Below, piece by piece: positions 34,001-45,600 of a stretch of DNA of 64,000 nucleotides; position 1 is the first letter of the stretch; each line of letters starts with the position of its first letter. This DNA is from Actinoallomurus oryzae (GTDB lineage Bacteria; Actinomycetota; Actinomycetes; Streptosporangiales; Streptosporangiaceae), in NCBI RefSeq assembly GCF_039541955.1, contig NZ_BAABHF010000016.1, positions 310,001 through 374,000 on the forward strand, written 5' to 3'. Under the pieces are notes generated by a model. It worked only from the letters and a program-made list of their open reading frames with translations, did not search any database and was not told the origin of the DNA. Position numbers and translations under genes: made by a program.

Positions 34001-34424
34001 TGATCACGATGCCGGCACCGGCCGGGTTGGTCACCCGGCACTCGCGCATCGCCAGCGAGCCCTCGCCACGGGCCAGCACGGCCGTCCACGCCGCGCCGGT
34101 CACCTCGCAGCGCTCCATGGCGAGCTGGCCGTAGGACACGTCGACGGCGGGGATCTCGTCGTCCTCCACACCGCACACGGTCACACCGGTCAGCATGACC
34201 TCCGCGGACACCGACAGCGCGACACCGCGACGCGGCACGACCCGTACGTCCCCGCGCCGGCCCTCGGCGACGATCGTCACGACTTCGTCCAGTACGAGGT
34301 TCTCCTCATAGTGCCCGGGCGCGACCCTGATCACCGCACCGCTGGCCGCCGCCCGCACCGCCTCCCCGATCGTGGCGTACGCCTCCGGCTCGCCCAGGGC
34401 CACGGTGAGCACCTCGCGTGCCAC
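31059..34424 (-). CDS. Parallel beta-helix protein with two CbxX/EccA-type AAA+ domains
   Basis: A 1,121-residue protein. Residues about 1-510 are a right-handed parallel beta-helix with many repeats of about 23 residues, such as VEDCEVRNTGDTAVILDDG and VRGCTLRAAKGNAVC. A Pro/Glu-rich linker follows (about 515-555), then two AAA+ domains. The first has GPPGTGKTTVARLYG (Lys627) and VLFIDEAYTL; the second has GAPGTGKTTVARLYG (Lys913) and VLFIDEAYAL. This is the CbxX/CfqX type found in EccA, which normally carries TPR repeats and one AAA+ domain. I prefer the GTG at 34424, 8 bases after aggag, over an in-frame ATG at 34502 inside the upstream gene. It ends the T7SS-associated block and probably handles secretion substrates. 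Confidence 0.88.
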   Translation of the reverse strand: MAREVLTVALGEPEAYATIGEAVRAAASGAVIRVAPGHYEENLVLDEVVTIVAEGRRGDVRVVPRRGVALSVSAEVMLTGVTVCGVEDDEIPAVDVSYGQLAMERCEVTGAAWTAVLARGEGSLAMRECRVTNPAGAGIVITAEAPSVVADCVVENLGTSAVVIGSRSDPSVRGCTLRAAKGNAVCANGHGRGTVEDCDVSGAEQPAIALDENSSTRILRARVHDTSGTGIHIRSRARVTVEDCEVRNTGDTAVILDDGTDPVIRRCRIEAPAGHGIRVSGQARGTVEECTVSAATSASVRVEETACPMFTELTVRDGKAAGIELTGGSTAEFTGVRIHDPHGAGIALAEDADPFVRGLVVTGCQGNAIEVTGAKGRFEDAEISDGRKHGIRISGRSAVHVSRAVVRRGGGCGVTIKDEAEVTLNDCEVFGAASDGVAVGASAFARVTRGSMHGGRRNGVLVAAGGRARLTGCQLFDNAGDGLLAHGTGQVEVCDCLARGNRRGGVRQTTPGDHLLVENLVSEANELPDAYGETAEAGAGGEEPAEPVEPAEDAERPAGEEAEPKRPEEQHGPLADLHALVGLANVKDEVTALVNRNELAKRRAEVGLPAPPMSRHLIFAGPPGTGKTTVARLYGSILAELDVLRYGHIVEVSRADLVARVVGGTAIKTTEAFTKALGGVLFIDEAYTLAGEGERGGTDFGREAVDTLVKLMEDHRDDVVVIAAGYSEEMRRFLSTNPGLASRFSRTIEFPNYSVDELVTIVEKQCAKHGYELDDSGRVALAYHFETMTRDATFGNGREARRTFEGMVDRQAVRLTRMPDSDPADLLRLTAEDVGEAAAEAARNGSGAVAGDKGRLAALMADLTAMIGLAEVKRQVTDMVNLVSATRKRAAVGLPVPKISHHLVFSGAPGTGKTTVARLYGELLSALGVLPRGQMVEVARSDLVGRYIGHTAQQTKEAFDKARGGVLFIDEAYALTPPGADGDFGREAVDTLVKLMEDHRDDTVVIVAGYSRPMRRFLDSNPGLASRFSRNVTFADYTDEELVTIVGYQAAAQGYELAPELSGALAGHFASVPRDESFGNARYARKVLDVMITRQAGRLASVASPTLDDLRLLTPDDLEMP

Positions 34425-34443
34425 GACATGCGCTCCTTCCTGG

Positions 34444-36555
34444 TCAGTGGCAGGACGCCTTGATCGGGGCGGCCGCGTGGTGTGCGTAGGTCGGCTGGTC
34501 ACCGGCGTAGTCCACGCCCCGGTTGTCGAGCCGGATCGTGAAGACGCCGTCCGTGGTGAACTCTCGTTGCGCGATCCAGTAACCGCGATAGTTCACCTGG
34601 TCGACGATGAAGTCGGTGATCTTGTCGCCGTTCCCCTCCGGGCCCGCGAACACGGTGTAGTGCGTCGGGTCGCCTCCCACCAGGGAGACGTCGGTGTTGC
34701 GCGGGACGAAGACGTAGAGGGTGCAGAGCCTCCTCGGGCCCGGGTCGAAGGTCCACGTCGTGGAGATGTCGGGGTCCGCGACATCGGCGTCTCCTGACAT
34801 CGGCACCGACGCGTAGTCTCCGCCGCATTCCGGCCCGTCTCCGGAGCCGCCCAGCCAGCCGTCCTTCCCCTCCTCGTAGCGGCCGTGCTCCTGGTAGGAC
34901 GCCGTCGCGGTGTTCTGGCAGCCCGGGCCGGCCACCTGCGCCAGAGGCCGCTCCTCCGACGGGGTGGGAGAAGGAGCCGGAGCGGGGGCGACGGCGGGCC
35001 GGTCGGCGGACGCGGCCGCGTTTCCGCGATCGCCGGCCGGGTTCTTCTCGTCTTTCGTCTGGACGTCGCTCTGCTTTCCGGCCACCGGTGACTTCTCGGC
35101 GGCCGGCGATTTCTTGGTGGTCGGTGACTTCTCGGGCTCCGAGCGCGTTTTCGTGCCGGACGGCGTTCTGGCCAGCAGGGGAACCCTGTCCACGGGAGAT
35201 TTCGTCCGGTCCGGATCCGTGGTCGCCGAAGGGTGCTCGGTCGGCCGGGCAGAGCCCGACGACCTGCCGGGGGCCTCGTGGGTGGGCGATCGGTCGGTCC
35301 GCCCGACCGCCGGCGCGGCGGCGGAGGTCGTCCGATTGACGCGGGGGATGAAGCCGCTGTTGCCGGAGAGGCCGTCCGCACCGGGACGGGCGGACTCCGT
35401 GCCGCCCAGCGCGATGTCATGACTCGCCGTCCGCTGCGCGTCGTCGTCGCTCACGTTCACCCGCGAGACCACGAAGGGAACGGATCCGAGCACGATTCCG
35501 ACCAGGACCGCGGCGGCGAGCATCGGCGCGGGCGGCCGTGCCGGCCGGCGCCCGTCCGTGTCGGTCGGCCCGTCCACGTCGTCGTTTCCGCCGTCCGCGG
35601 CGGCCGCGGGCGGCGCCGGCGACTCGGCGGAGCCCGTCCCCGGGTCCGGCACGGCGACGAACGCGGGGAGCACCGTCGGCTCGGCGGGCTCCATCTCCCG
35701 GTCCGGCACCGCGGTGGACGTGGGAAGCACCGACGACTCGCCGGGATCCGTCGCCGGATCCGGCGCGTCGGCGATCGCGGGAGCCGCGGACGACTCGCCG
35801 GCCTCCGGTGCCGCGGCGTGCGCGTACCGCTCATCGCGGCCCTCGTGCTCGGCCTGCGCCTCCGATGCGGCGTACGGCTGTCCGGCGGCTTCGGGCCCGG
35901 GTTCGGCCTCGGCCTCGGAACCGGCCTCGGCATCGCCGTCCGATCCGGTCTCGGGGCCCGGTTCCGCTACGGCCGTCGCCACGCCGTCGGCGGCCGGTGC
36001 GGGTTCCTCATCGGAGCCGTCGCCGGACCCGGCCGGCCGCTCGGACGGTGGCTCGGCGGGGTCCGGCGCCTTCACCGGCCTCCCCGAGAGTGGCTCCAGC
36101 GGCTCCGCGGGATCCGGGAGGAGCCGGGGCGTGGGGGGCCGCAGGACGAGGCCGGCCTCGTTGACGCGGGCGTTCCCGGGCGCGGTGACGCTCCCACCGT
36201 CCGTACGGCAGGTACAGGCCGCTCTGCTCTCGTCGGCGGCGGCCTGGCGAGGGACGAACGTCTCGCCGGTGCCCGCCGCCGCGTTCTGCCGCCCGAGCGC
36301 CACGTCGGCACGTGCGCCACCGTCGCCCGGTTTCGACACGGGGGGAGAACCGACGAGATCCAAGGCACCGCCGCAGACCACGCACGTCGAGGGCCGGGCC
36401 CGGGGGTGCTCCACGCGGGCACGCGCGTACTCGACGCGGGCAGCGGCCTTCTTCCGCGCCGGCCTGCGGATCATTCGTCCCAGCTTCCCGGTCCTGCCTC
36501 GCGGCATCGCCGGGCTCGCCGATGTTTCGGGTGATTCGTCACCTCTGCCGTTCAC
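34444..36555 (-). CDS. Membrane-anchored protein with long Pro/Ala/Glu linkers and an extracellular beta domain
   Basis: A 703-residue protein. The cytoplasmic part has two Cys pairs (STCVVCGGAL and AACTCRTD) that could bind zinc, then about 200 residues of Pro/Ala/Glu/Asp-rich disordered sequence. One membrane helix lies near residue 342 (MLAAAVLVGIVLGSVPFVV). Outside is a second Lys/Ser/Pro-rich linker with KSPxxxKSP repeats, then a folded C-terminal domain of about 150 residues with four or more cysteines (GPGCQNTATASY, DGPECGGDYA, PRRLCTLYVFVP, IKASCH), probably a beta-sandwich. The GTG follows aggagag. It is 20 bases upstream of the beta-helix/AAA+ gene and 116 bases downstream of the giant gene. 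A wall-spanning scaffold is plausible; function unknown. Confidence 0.75.
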   Translation of the reverse strand: MNGRGDESPETSASPAMPRGRTGKLGRMIRRPARKKAAARVEYARARVEHPRARPSTCVVCGGALDLVGSPPVSKPGDGGARADVALGRQNAAAGTGETFVPRQAAADESRAACTCRTDGGSVTAPGNARVNEAGLVLRPPTPRLLPDPAEPLEPLSGRPVKAPDPAEPPSERPAGSGDGSDEEPAPAADGVATAVAEPGPETGSDGDAEAGSEAEAEPGPEAAGQPYAASEAQAEHEGRDERYAHAAAPEAGESSAAPAIADAPDPATDPGESSVLPTSTAVPDREMEPAEPTVLPAFVAVPDPGTGSAESPAPPAAAADGGNDDVDGPTDTDGRRPARPPAPMLAAAVLVGIVLGSVPFVVSRVNVSDDDAQRTASHDIALGGTESARPGADGLSGNSGFIPRVNRTTSAAAPAVGRTDRSPTHEAPGRSSGSARPTEHPSATTDPDRTKSPVDRVPLLARTPSGTKTRSEPEKSPTTKKSPAAEKSPVAGKQSDVQTKDEKNPAGDRGNAAASADRPAVAPAPAPSPTPSEERPLAQVAGPGCQNTATASYQEHGRYEEGKDGWLGGSGDGPECGGDYASVPMSGDADVADPDISTTWTFDPGPRRLCTLYVFVPRNTDVSLVGGDPTHYTVFAGPEGNGDKITDFIVDQVNYRGYWIAQREFTTDGVFTIRLDNRGVDYAGDQPTYAHHAAAPIKASCH

Positions 36556-36671
36556 GCGCCTCTCCTAACTGGTTCGCCATGAATCGGACGCACACCCGTG
36601 GCCGTCACATCGTGCCGAGATCGTGCCGCCCCATGCCATCGCGTGTTCCGGATTTCGGACCGCTCGACGCA

Positions 36672-39600
36672 TCAGTGCGGATTGAGCACCTCGTCGATCT
36701 GCTGGACAAGGTCGCCCGCTCCCTGCCCGTTCGACCCGGTACGGGGGACGTACGCGAGTTCCGGCGTCGGGGAATTTCTCGTGTCGAACGCGTTTTCACC
36801 GGCTTCATCCGATTCTTCGAACCGCCTCCGATGGGGAGGTATCAGGGGGTTCGGTCCCGCCGGTGGGCGGGCTCCGCCGCCGCGGATGAACCTCCGGTCG
36901 AGCCAGTCGTACAGAACGGCCGCCTCGGTGTTGAGCACCTCCGCGGGCACCGCGTGAGGGGCGTCCTCACCGAGCCCGGCCCAACGCCAGGCCAGCACGG
37001 TGTCGAACACCGGCTGCGCGATGGAACCGCCCCAGGCCATCATCGCCTGCAAGAACAACGGCCGGTCCTTGGGCGCGACCTCCAGATTCCGATAAACCCG
37101 GAACAGCCATTCGCTCTCATTGGGCGGCAGATCGCGCACCGAGTAGCCACGGGCGCGCATTTCAGAAAGCCACGAATCACCACGCGGGTTTCTTCTGTAC
37201 CGGATCTCCCCGAACATTCGGGTCAGGGCGTCGCGATGGTGCCGGACCGCCCGTTCGTAGACGGTCAGGACCTCCTTGAGGTTCGATCCGGAGAAGCCTT
37301 CGCCGAGCAGCCGCTCCAGCTCCTTCGCCGGCGAGCCGGCGGCCGTCTCGGGCCGATCCTCGAAGAATCCGATGGCGGCCTCGTCCGGGGACATACCGCG
37401 GATCAGCGTCGTGTAGAGGCGGCGCAAGGCGCGATGAGCGGCACCGGCCACGGCCGTGTCCGCTTCCACGAGCCGGGTGAAGTCACGCTCGTACGCGTCC
37501 CGTACGGAGGGCCAGTCGCCGTGGCGGTAAACGTCACCCGACCTGATCGGGGCCCGCGGGACGGGATCGCTCTGAGCGGGCGAGACGATACCCGGCATCG
37601 TCCGAACGGCCGTCGGCCGATCACCCAGCAGGCCGGATGCGACGTGCGGTGGCCTCTCCCAGCGCGGCCACCGCGGCGGCACCGGCGACTCTTCGAGAGG
37701 CCGGGGCGGGCTGCCGGCCTGGCTCACGTCCGCGCTCAGGGACGTACGGGCCAGCGCCTCCCGGACCTCCTCCACCGGCATGTCCGCGAACGGATCCGAA
37801 GGCTCGGGGAAGAGCGTGCCCGCGACCAGCTCGTGGTAGGGATCGCCGAGCACCTCGTGGAGGAGGTCTCCCAGCTCGGGATAGAGCGTCAGCGTGTCGT
37901 ACTTCGGGCTGTGACCGCTCAGCTCGGCGGTCAGCCGACCGGCCGCCTCCTCGGCCGTGACACGGCCCTCGTTCCGCTCCGACCGCAGCTCCTCCAGGAT
38001 CCGCGTCGCGCGCCGGGCGTACCGCAGCTCGCCCATGGCACGGGCGTGCTCGACGAGCTCGTCGGTCTGGCCGAGATAGCTCGCGTCGATGTCGGCCAAG
38101 GTGGCCGAACCCCCCATGGGGTGCCCGGAAAGCCGAGCCTCCGTGATGACCGCCACGGCCCGGCCGAGCGGGTCCGGCCCCTCCTCGCTGTACTCCCAGG
38201 TCGAGGGGGCCTTGTCGTACTCCTCCCGCAGCGCCACCTGGACATCGTCCAGCGGGCCTTCCACGAACAGGTTCCGGTCGTTCCCGGGATCGACCCCGAT
38301 CTTCGCCAGCCACTCACCGATCGTGAGCAGTCCCGGCCGCTCGCCGTCACCGGATCCCCGCGCCGCTCCTCGCTCGAAGGCATGGTCGACGACGAGCCAC
38401 CCCCGCGCCCCGTTCTTCGTCTTGCTCCACACCACCGGAGCGACGTGATACGCCCACCGCGCCGCCGTCGGCTGGAGGGAACCCGGGACGTCGGCCGACG
38501 GCAGGCCCAGCCCGGGCTCGCCCTCCGGGGTCAACCGGCTGACTGCGATCTTGCCGACCGGCGCTCCCCACTCCAGCAGCCGCATCGCCGCCAGGTGGGC
38601 TCGAACGTTACAGCCGTCGGAGACGTGGTCGTAGGGCATCCGGACCGCGCCGAGCTCATGGTGCTGGAAGTCCAGCTCGGCCAGCCGGTCATACCAGGCG
38701 GCCGTCTGCTCGTAAGGGACCGGCTCCGGACGGGAACCGCCGAACAGATCGTCGGCGGCCCCGGCCGGCCACAACTCGTCCCACCGCTCGGAGAACCCGC
38801 CGTCATCGGGGTCGCCGGCTGAGAGCGTGTCATCGTCCGAGGTCGCGGCGTCGTCCTGCTGTGGCCACAGGCCCCGGAGATCCTGCTCGAGCGACGCTCC
38901 GAACAGTCTGCGGTACGCACCGCGGACACCCCACAGCGAGCGCAGATCCCCGTCGAGCAGTTCCAGCCGGGTGAAAGCACCCTCGACGTCCTCGCGCGCG
39001 ATCGTCGTGTGCAGATCACGGGTGAACTCGACGATCCGTGGATGCGACGCCGGCGACTCCCCCGGAGCCACCGCGATCCGTCCAGGTGAGGCGGCATCGA
39101 CTCCCGCGAGACCGAGATAGCGCTCGACCCGCCCGACCAGCCACGCCGGCGCCCGCCCCTGCTCCACGGCGCTGCGCACCGCCCCCACCAGCGAGACCCC
39201 GCTCGATCGCGCCCCGAACGCCTCGTCCAACGACTCGGCCGACCGGCCATCACCGACCGAACGCCGATAGCGGAGCTGCCGCATGACCGCCGCAACGTCC
39301 ACCCGGCTCTCGCCCAGCAGCGCCGCGAGACGATCGGCGTGGAACGCCTCGGCCGGCCCGGCCTCCGACAGCGCGATACGTACGGTCGGGCCGTCACCGG
39401 CGGCCGGCGTCAGGTAGAGGGCGGATGAGTCCACCGAAAGCCGGTAGGGAACCGTCGCGAAATCCGGAAGCATCGGGTCGTCCAAGGCGGCGCGCAACTC
39501 ATCGGCGTTGCCGACCCGGCCGAGCCAGCCGTTGTCACCGCGCAGGAACGCACCCGACTCGGGATGGAAGAAATCATCACCGAACCGCACCCAGCCCCCG

Positions 39601-42600
39601 GGATCCAACGCCTGCCCATCGGCGGACCCGTCCGGCGAGATCACCTCACCGTCGCCGCTGATGCGGTAGGTCAACTCCACCGGCCGCGAACCAGACCGCT
39701 CGCCCCGCTCCGGAGTCACGGCACGGTAGTACGTCAACGTCGCCGGCCGCTCCAGCCGTCCCTTCCCCTTCCCGGCGGCGATCCCGGTACCGGCGGCCGG
39801 AACGTCCGGCACGACGTGGGGACGACCGCCCCAGTGCCGCGCCCCGTTACCGGAACCCGCGTCCTCGGCTCCCGGACGCGCTCCCCCAACGCCCCGACGG
39901 GGAACCGTGACCACGAACTCGTGGCCGATCGGCCACCCCAACGCCAATGGCTCGGCCCCGACATCACGCGACCCTCCGGCCGGCCCTCCGGGCAGCACCT
40001 GCCGCGAACCCCGCCCACCGCCTGGCTCCGCAACCGGCTTCCTGGCCGTGACCGACTTCAGCGATGCCGACAGTGGCGTCTTCAGGAAGGTCTTCGCGGC
40101 GGACAGCCACGTATCCCGGACGCCGCTCGGTGCCTCGGTCCGCCGAGGTTCGCCCGGCGTGGGCGGCCGGCTCGTGACCTCGGGCGCCTCCTCGCCCGGG
40201 GCCGTCCGTGTCGCGGGGTCCGTGCCGGTGGACGGGTCGTTCTGCCGCGAGCTCTCCGCGATCACCTCGGGAAGGGCCGGGGGCACGGCTTTCGGCTCCG
40301 TGTCCGTGGCGGCGGCCTTGAGGTACTCCTTGATCTGTGCGATCAGGTTGTCGCGGTCGTCCAGGGCCTGGTCCAGTACGTCCTGGGGGATTCCCAGGCT
40401 GAGGGCGCCTTCCGTCGTGGCGCCGATGTCGGTGAGGCCGTCGACCGTCTCTTGCCTTCCCCCGGGAAAGGTGAGTTCGAGGGAGAAGGCGGCGAGTACC
40501 TTGAAGAAGTCGCGCATCTGGCGCCTCCAGATGCGTGACTCGCTGCTCATTCCCCGGGCGTCGGAGGCCGATTTCCAACGACTGTGGCTCCCACCCAGAT
40601 AGCCGAGGAACTTGACCGGGATTCCCGGCTTTTCGCCAGTGCCTTTGATGAGGAATCCGGCGGTATTCCTAGATGCCTTGTAGAGCTCGTTGCCGGCGGT
40701 CTGAGTTTCATGATCGTAGTTTTCGAACTCACCGTCTTTGGAAGCGTAGATCCGCCGCGCCACGAGTGAGGCGAGTCTCACCGTCACACCGCCCGGGAGA
40801 GAAACCGTCCGGCCGCCGTTCGTGACGCCGTCATAGTGCTTCGACGATGCGAGATTGAAGAAGTCCGGCCCCAACTTCTCACGGGTGAGGGCGTTCGTGT
40901 CCGACGCCGCCGCGACATCCCGCCCACCGCCGTTCTCCACCGAGCGCAGGAGCGCCTTCATCACCCGGAAGTCGACCGGAGCGATCTCGTCCATGGCCGA
41001 CGGTCTGATATTGAGCGGGATGTCCACTCTTCCGGTTTCCTTGCCGTCGAGTGTCGTCCCCTCCAGCGGAAGCAGGTAGGAGATGTCCTCGATCACCTCT
41101 CCGACGGCGGCGTGCTTGTGGACGACGGAGCCGTACGAGGCGGGCTTCCCGTTCTTCAAGAACGTGTAGGTGATGAGCGCCGGCTGCTCGAACTCCGCGA
41201 GTGCCTTGGGGCGGAAGCCCTTCATGACGAGCATGTTCCCCGCCACGCGCCCGATCTCGCCGTCCACCGTCTGCCTCGCCCCGTAACCACGCACGGAGAT
41301 CGGGGCCCCCTTCAACGGCGTCGGAGTCACACCGGTGAACTGATACTGGCTGCTGGACAACAGCCCATCTTTTTGGCCGTCGATGTGGTTGGTTCGCTTG
41401 TATGACTTGAGTCCGCCGCTCAAGAAGAGTTCGCCGAGCTCGGCCTCTGTCAGCTCTCTCGCGTCCAGGATGAGGGTGTATTCGGTGGCGCCCACTCCGA
41501 ACTTACGGCTCCAACCGCCGTCCTTCATCTCCACCATGGCCATCGGAGCATCCGCGACCGCCGACGACACCATGGCCGCCAGCTCGGGACCGTCCAGCTC
41601 CCGCGCGACGTACTGAAGCTCATCACCCAGGTCTTTCAGCTGCCCGAGCTTGCTGCCGTAACCGGCCTCTCCCACCATTCCTTCGCGGAAGGCAGGAGGC
41701 GGAGTCAAGTCCATCTTGGGTTGCTTGACCTTCTTCGCGAAGTCCTCAGCCTTCCCGGTCAGGTCCTCCCATTTGTTCCGCCACTCGGGATCCGCGAATA
41801 TCTTATTCGGCCAGAACTCAGCGATCATTTCGCCATCGTGCTTGACGACATGCCCGTTCGGCAGCGTGACCGAGTGGCGGACCGCGGTGCGGACGAGCGC
41901 CATGTCCAGCGTATTCGTCGCCGTCCGGTAGTTCCCGTCGGTGCGTCCTTCGGACTTCGACGCGGCGGTCGCCTTCCCGGCGGTCTTCGTCGCGAGGAAG
42001 TTGCCCTCCGAAGTGCTGGACAGGTCGGGATTGTGCCCCGCCCCGGTACCGGAGATCCGCTCGTTACGTTTCTCCTGGTCGACCGTCCGGCCGACCTGCG
42101 CCTCGCGGTTGGCCTCGGCGTACGCCTTAGGGAATTTCAGGATCTGAGGTTTACCGACGGGCTCGGCAGACCATCCGACGACCCTGCCGTCGATGCTCAC
42201 GTCGGTGCCCGCCGCAAAGATCCGGGACACGTCGGTGCGGAAACGCGAGTTTCCCATTCCCTTTCTGGTCGCCGTCTCATGACCGCGACCGAGGCCGGCC
42301 ATCACCTTTCCCTGCAGTTCCTCCAGCTCGGTGGGGACGGCCGAACCCGCGAATTCCTTCCCGAGCAGCGACGATTCCGCGGTGGTGTCGAGCGGCCGAT
42401 ACGGAGTGGCTTCATCGCCGTCGAGAAGATTCTCGGCGTACCAGATGTGCGCGCCGCCCTTGACGGTGCCCATCTCGTCCTCATCGAGCCACCAGACATA
42501 CCGCCCCGGGCGATCGAACAGGACGCTGTCCCCTTCGCTGCGGAGGTAGGTCATCACCGTCATCGAGGTGATGTCGCTGATCTTCTTGGTGTTCCGCCGG

Positions 42601-45600
42601 CTCCGGGTCTGCACCCGCTCCGCTCCCGGGTTCGGCCGCCCGTCCGCGCCCTCTGTGTAGTCCGTGCCGATGGCCTCGAACGGCATGACTTCCTTCTGGA
42701 AGGCCTTCGCGTGGAACACCGTGTTCGTGTGCGCGCCGATGTTGATGTCGATCGGCATGTACTTGTCCGACGCCCGAGGTTCGCCGCCGGTGTCGAACAC
42801 CAATTTGGTCCGGATCGGGCGTATCGTGCCGTCCGCTGCCTCGAGCTCGGTGAGCGCTCCCGTGCCCAGGAGGTCGTCGATCGATCTGATCAGCGGTTTT
42901 CCCGCTATCTCGTCGACCAGGGTCTTCCAGTTCCGGTGCAGCCGGTCGTCGACGGTCAGCGCGTCACCGGTCGGGTTCAGCGTCTGCAGGTGCTGCCAGG
43001 GCGTACGCCCCTCCGGCCCCAGCGCGGCGCGGGGCAGCAGCCCCGCCTTCACGCCACCCGCGACGATGTCGTCGTACAGGTTCTCGATCCCGGTCAGCCT
43101 GACGGGTGTGCCGTGTCCCAGCCCGTACTTACCACGCATCCACCAGGTGGTGTTGTAGCGCAGCGCGTTCGAGGACTTCTTCTGCCTTTCGTCGGCGAGA
43201 CTCTGCTGCTCTTCGCCGGTGAGCGAGTGCAGCTTGGTCCCCTTGACCTCTGCCTCCCGGAGCCGGATCTGGGCGCTGCCGCGCACCGGATCCAGAGCGA
43301 GGCTCGTGACCGTCCCCGTACGGTCGTCGCCGAAGCTGACGAACGGGTGATAGTCGGAGAACAACGCGTACACCTGCGAGGTGTCCTTGGCGCGGATCGC
43401 CCGCTGAATGGTCTGCAGGTGCGAATTCGACCAGGAACGGTCCCGGGTCCAGACGAGACTCAGCCGCGAACGGTCGGCGACGGTGCCGAAGAAGAGCTTG
43501 AGCTTACTGACCGTGATGAACTTGAACGTCCACTTCTTGGTGGCACCGGACGCGCTCTTCTCAATGAGCTGCTTGAGCTGGTCGAACTGCATGTTCTTGA
43601 CCGGAGCCCCGAACTTCTTCGCAGCGACCGCGTCGGCGCCGAGCGCGATGTTGAGCCAGCGCTTCCCCTTCCGCAGGGGCAGGCGGGGAAGCGACTGCCA
43701 GTCTCCCGCGGCCGGCGCCGTGTGCGCGGGGACCACCAGCGAGGCGAACGCGTCCTGGTTGATGAACGCGGCGATCTCCGGCTCCCAGAACATGTACTCC
43801 TTGTCACCGAGCGCCGTACGCAGCGACTGTGAGAGGTCCCCGATGACCGTGGTCCCCTCGACGATGTAATGCTTGTTCGCCAGGTCGAGCTCTGCGACGT
43901 CGTCGCGGTCGAGTTCGATCAGGTTCCCGTCCGTGGCCTTGTCGCCGAGGTGCTTGGGCGTGTAGAGCCGCACATCGGTGATCTTCCGATCGCCGTTCAC
44001 GCGCCATTCTTCATGCCGCCAACGCCCGGTTTCGACCTCGTTGATCTTCGCTGCCCAGAAAGCACGAACGACGAGGTTGTAGGACTTGTCCGCGGGCTTC
44101 ATGTAGTTGTAGGAGCCCACCGAACGTTGGTAGTCGTTGCCCCCTTCCCTGCCGTAGCTGCCGCCGCCTCCCGCGGTCAGCGAGAGGGAGAAGCCGTGCT
44201 CGCCGACGACGGGCCCTCCCCGCCCCTCCGGCCCGGCCGCCCAGCCCTTCCTGCTGGTTCTCCCGGGCCCGAGGTCGGTGGTCATGTTCGCGCGCTTTTC
44301 CAGCTTGACGTCCTCCGGATCACCCACCCGGGCCGGCGACTCGACGGCATGCAGGCTCGGCTCGATGAGGTACTTCCTCCCATCGACCTCGACCGGCAGC
44401 CGCGCCCGGCGGTCCCGCAGCCCGCCGAACCCCGACCGCAGGGCCTTCAGCAGGGTCTCCCTGCTGATCGATGCGCCCGGCACCAGGTCGTTGATCCACT
44501 GGTGCAGGGCATCGAAGTCCTCCGGTGACATGTCCCGGTAGTAGGACAGCCCCGGGATGTCCTCGTTGCGATCCGCCACCTTGGCCGGGTCACGCCGGTT
44601 CGGATCGCCGCCCGGAAGAGCCGGGTTCCAGCGGCTCTCCATGGCGGCGCGCCGCAGGTCCACGCGGGACGGCAACTCCCGTGACGAGGAGGCCACCGCC
44701 TTGAGCTGAGCCGCGACCGCGCGCAGGTTCCCGTGCGTGGCCTCCGCACCGCCGAGCAGATCACGCACCAGCGGCGCGTACAGACCATCCAGGTCGAACG
44801 GCGACCGTTGGCCGCTCGCCGGGTGGTCACGCTCCTGGACCTCCACCAGCCTGGCCATGTCCTCGGGCCGCAGCGCCGAATCCGCCCTCCTGAGCCGGAC
44901 CCACAACGCCGCGGTCTTCGCCGCCTTGCCTTGGTCCCCCCCGGTGTGCGCCGCCATCCGCGTCACCATCTGCTGCCACGGGTCCCCCCGCTCGCGCATC
45001 GCGGCGGCGAGCGTCGCCATGGTCGGTTCGGTGAGGCCGGACGCCGCCGCGATCAGCGACTCGATTCGCTCGCGTTGCTGTGGGTCGACCGCCTCCGGGC
45101 CGGCCAGCCTCTCCAGCATCGGAGCGAGATCATCGAGGCGTAGCCGCCCTTCCACCTGCCGGTACCGGTCCGCGAACTCCTTCTGGAAGATCTGCGACAA
45201 CGCGCCGATCCCCCGGGACCACGGCCGGCTTCCGGACTCCACCACCTCTTCGACGCCTTCCGGGAACCCGTCGTAGACGTCGTGCGCCAGGCCGACGACC
45301 GTGAGCTTCTCGGCGTCGGCGGGGACGCTCCCGTCGTCGGTGAGCCGTACCGCCCGGTTCCAGCCCTCGTCGATCAAAAGTTGCCTGACCTCGGCCAGGT
45401 CACGCTGCCGCACGGGGGCCGTCGTACCCGGGTCGGTGTCCGGAACATGGTCTTGTTCGCGCTTCGTCCAGGCCAGCGGTGCCACGGCGCGTTCGGCCGC
45501 CGCGACCCAGACCCGGAGTCTGCGGTTGTACCGGGTGACCCTCCCCTCGCGCGCGGGCTCGGGGTGGTCCACCGGCGCCGTTCGGGGAGCGGGCGTGTAG

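Noticed and set aside
31221..34463. 1,080-codon open frame opposite the beta-helix/AAA+ gene
   Set aside because: Antisense shadow; the minus strand carries two clear AAA+ domains.
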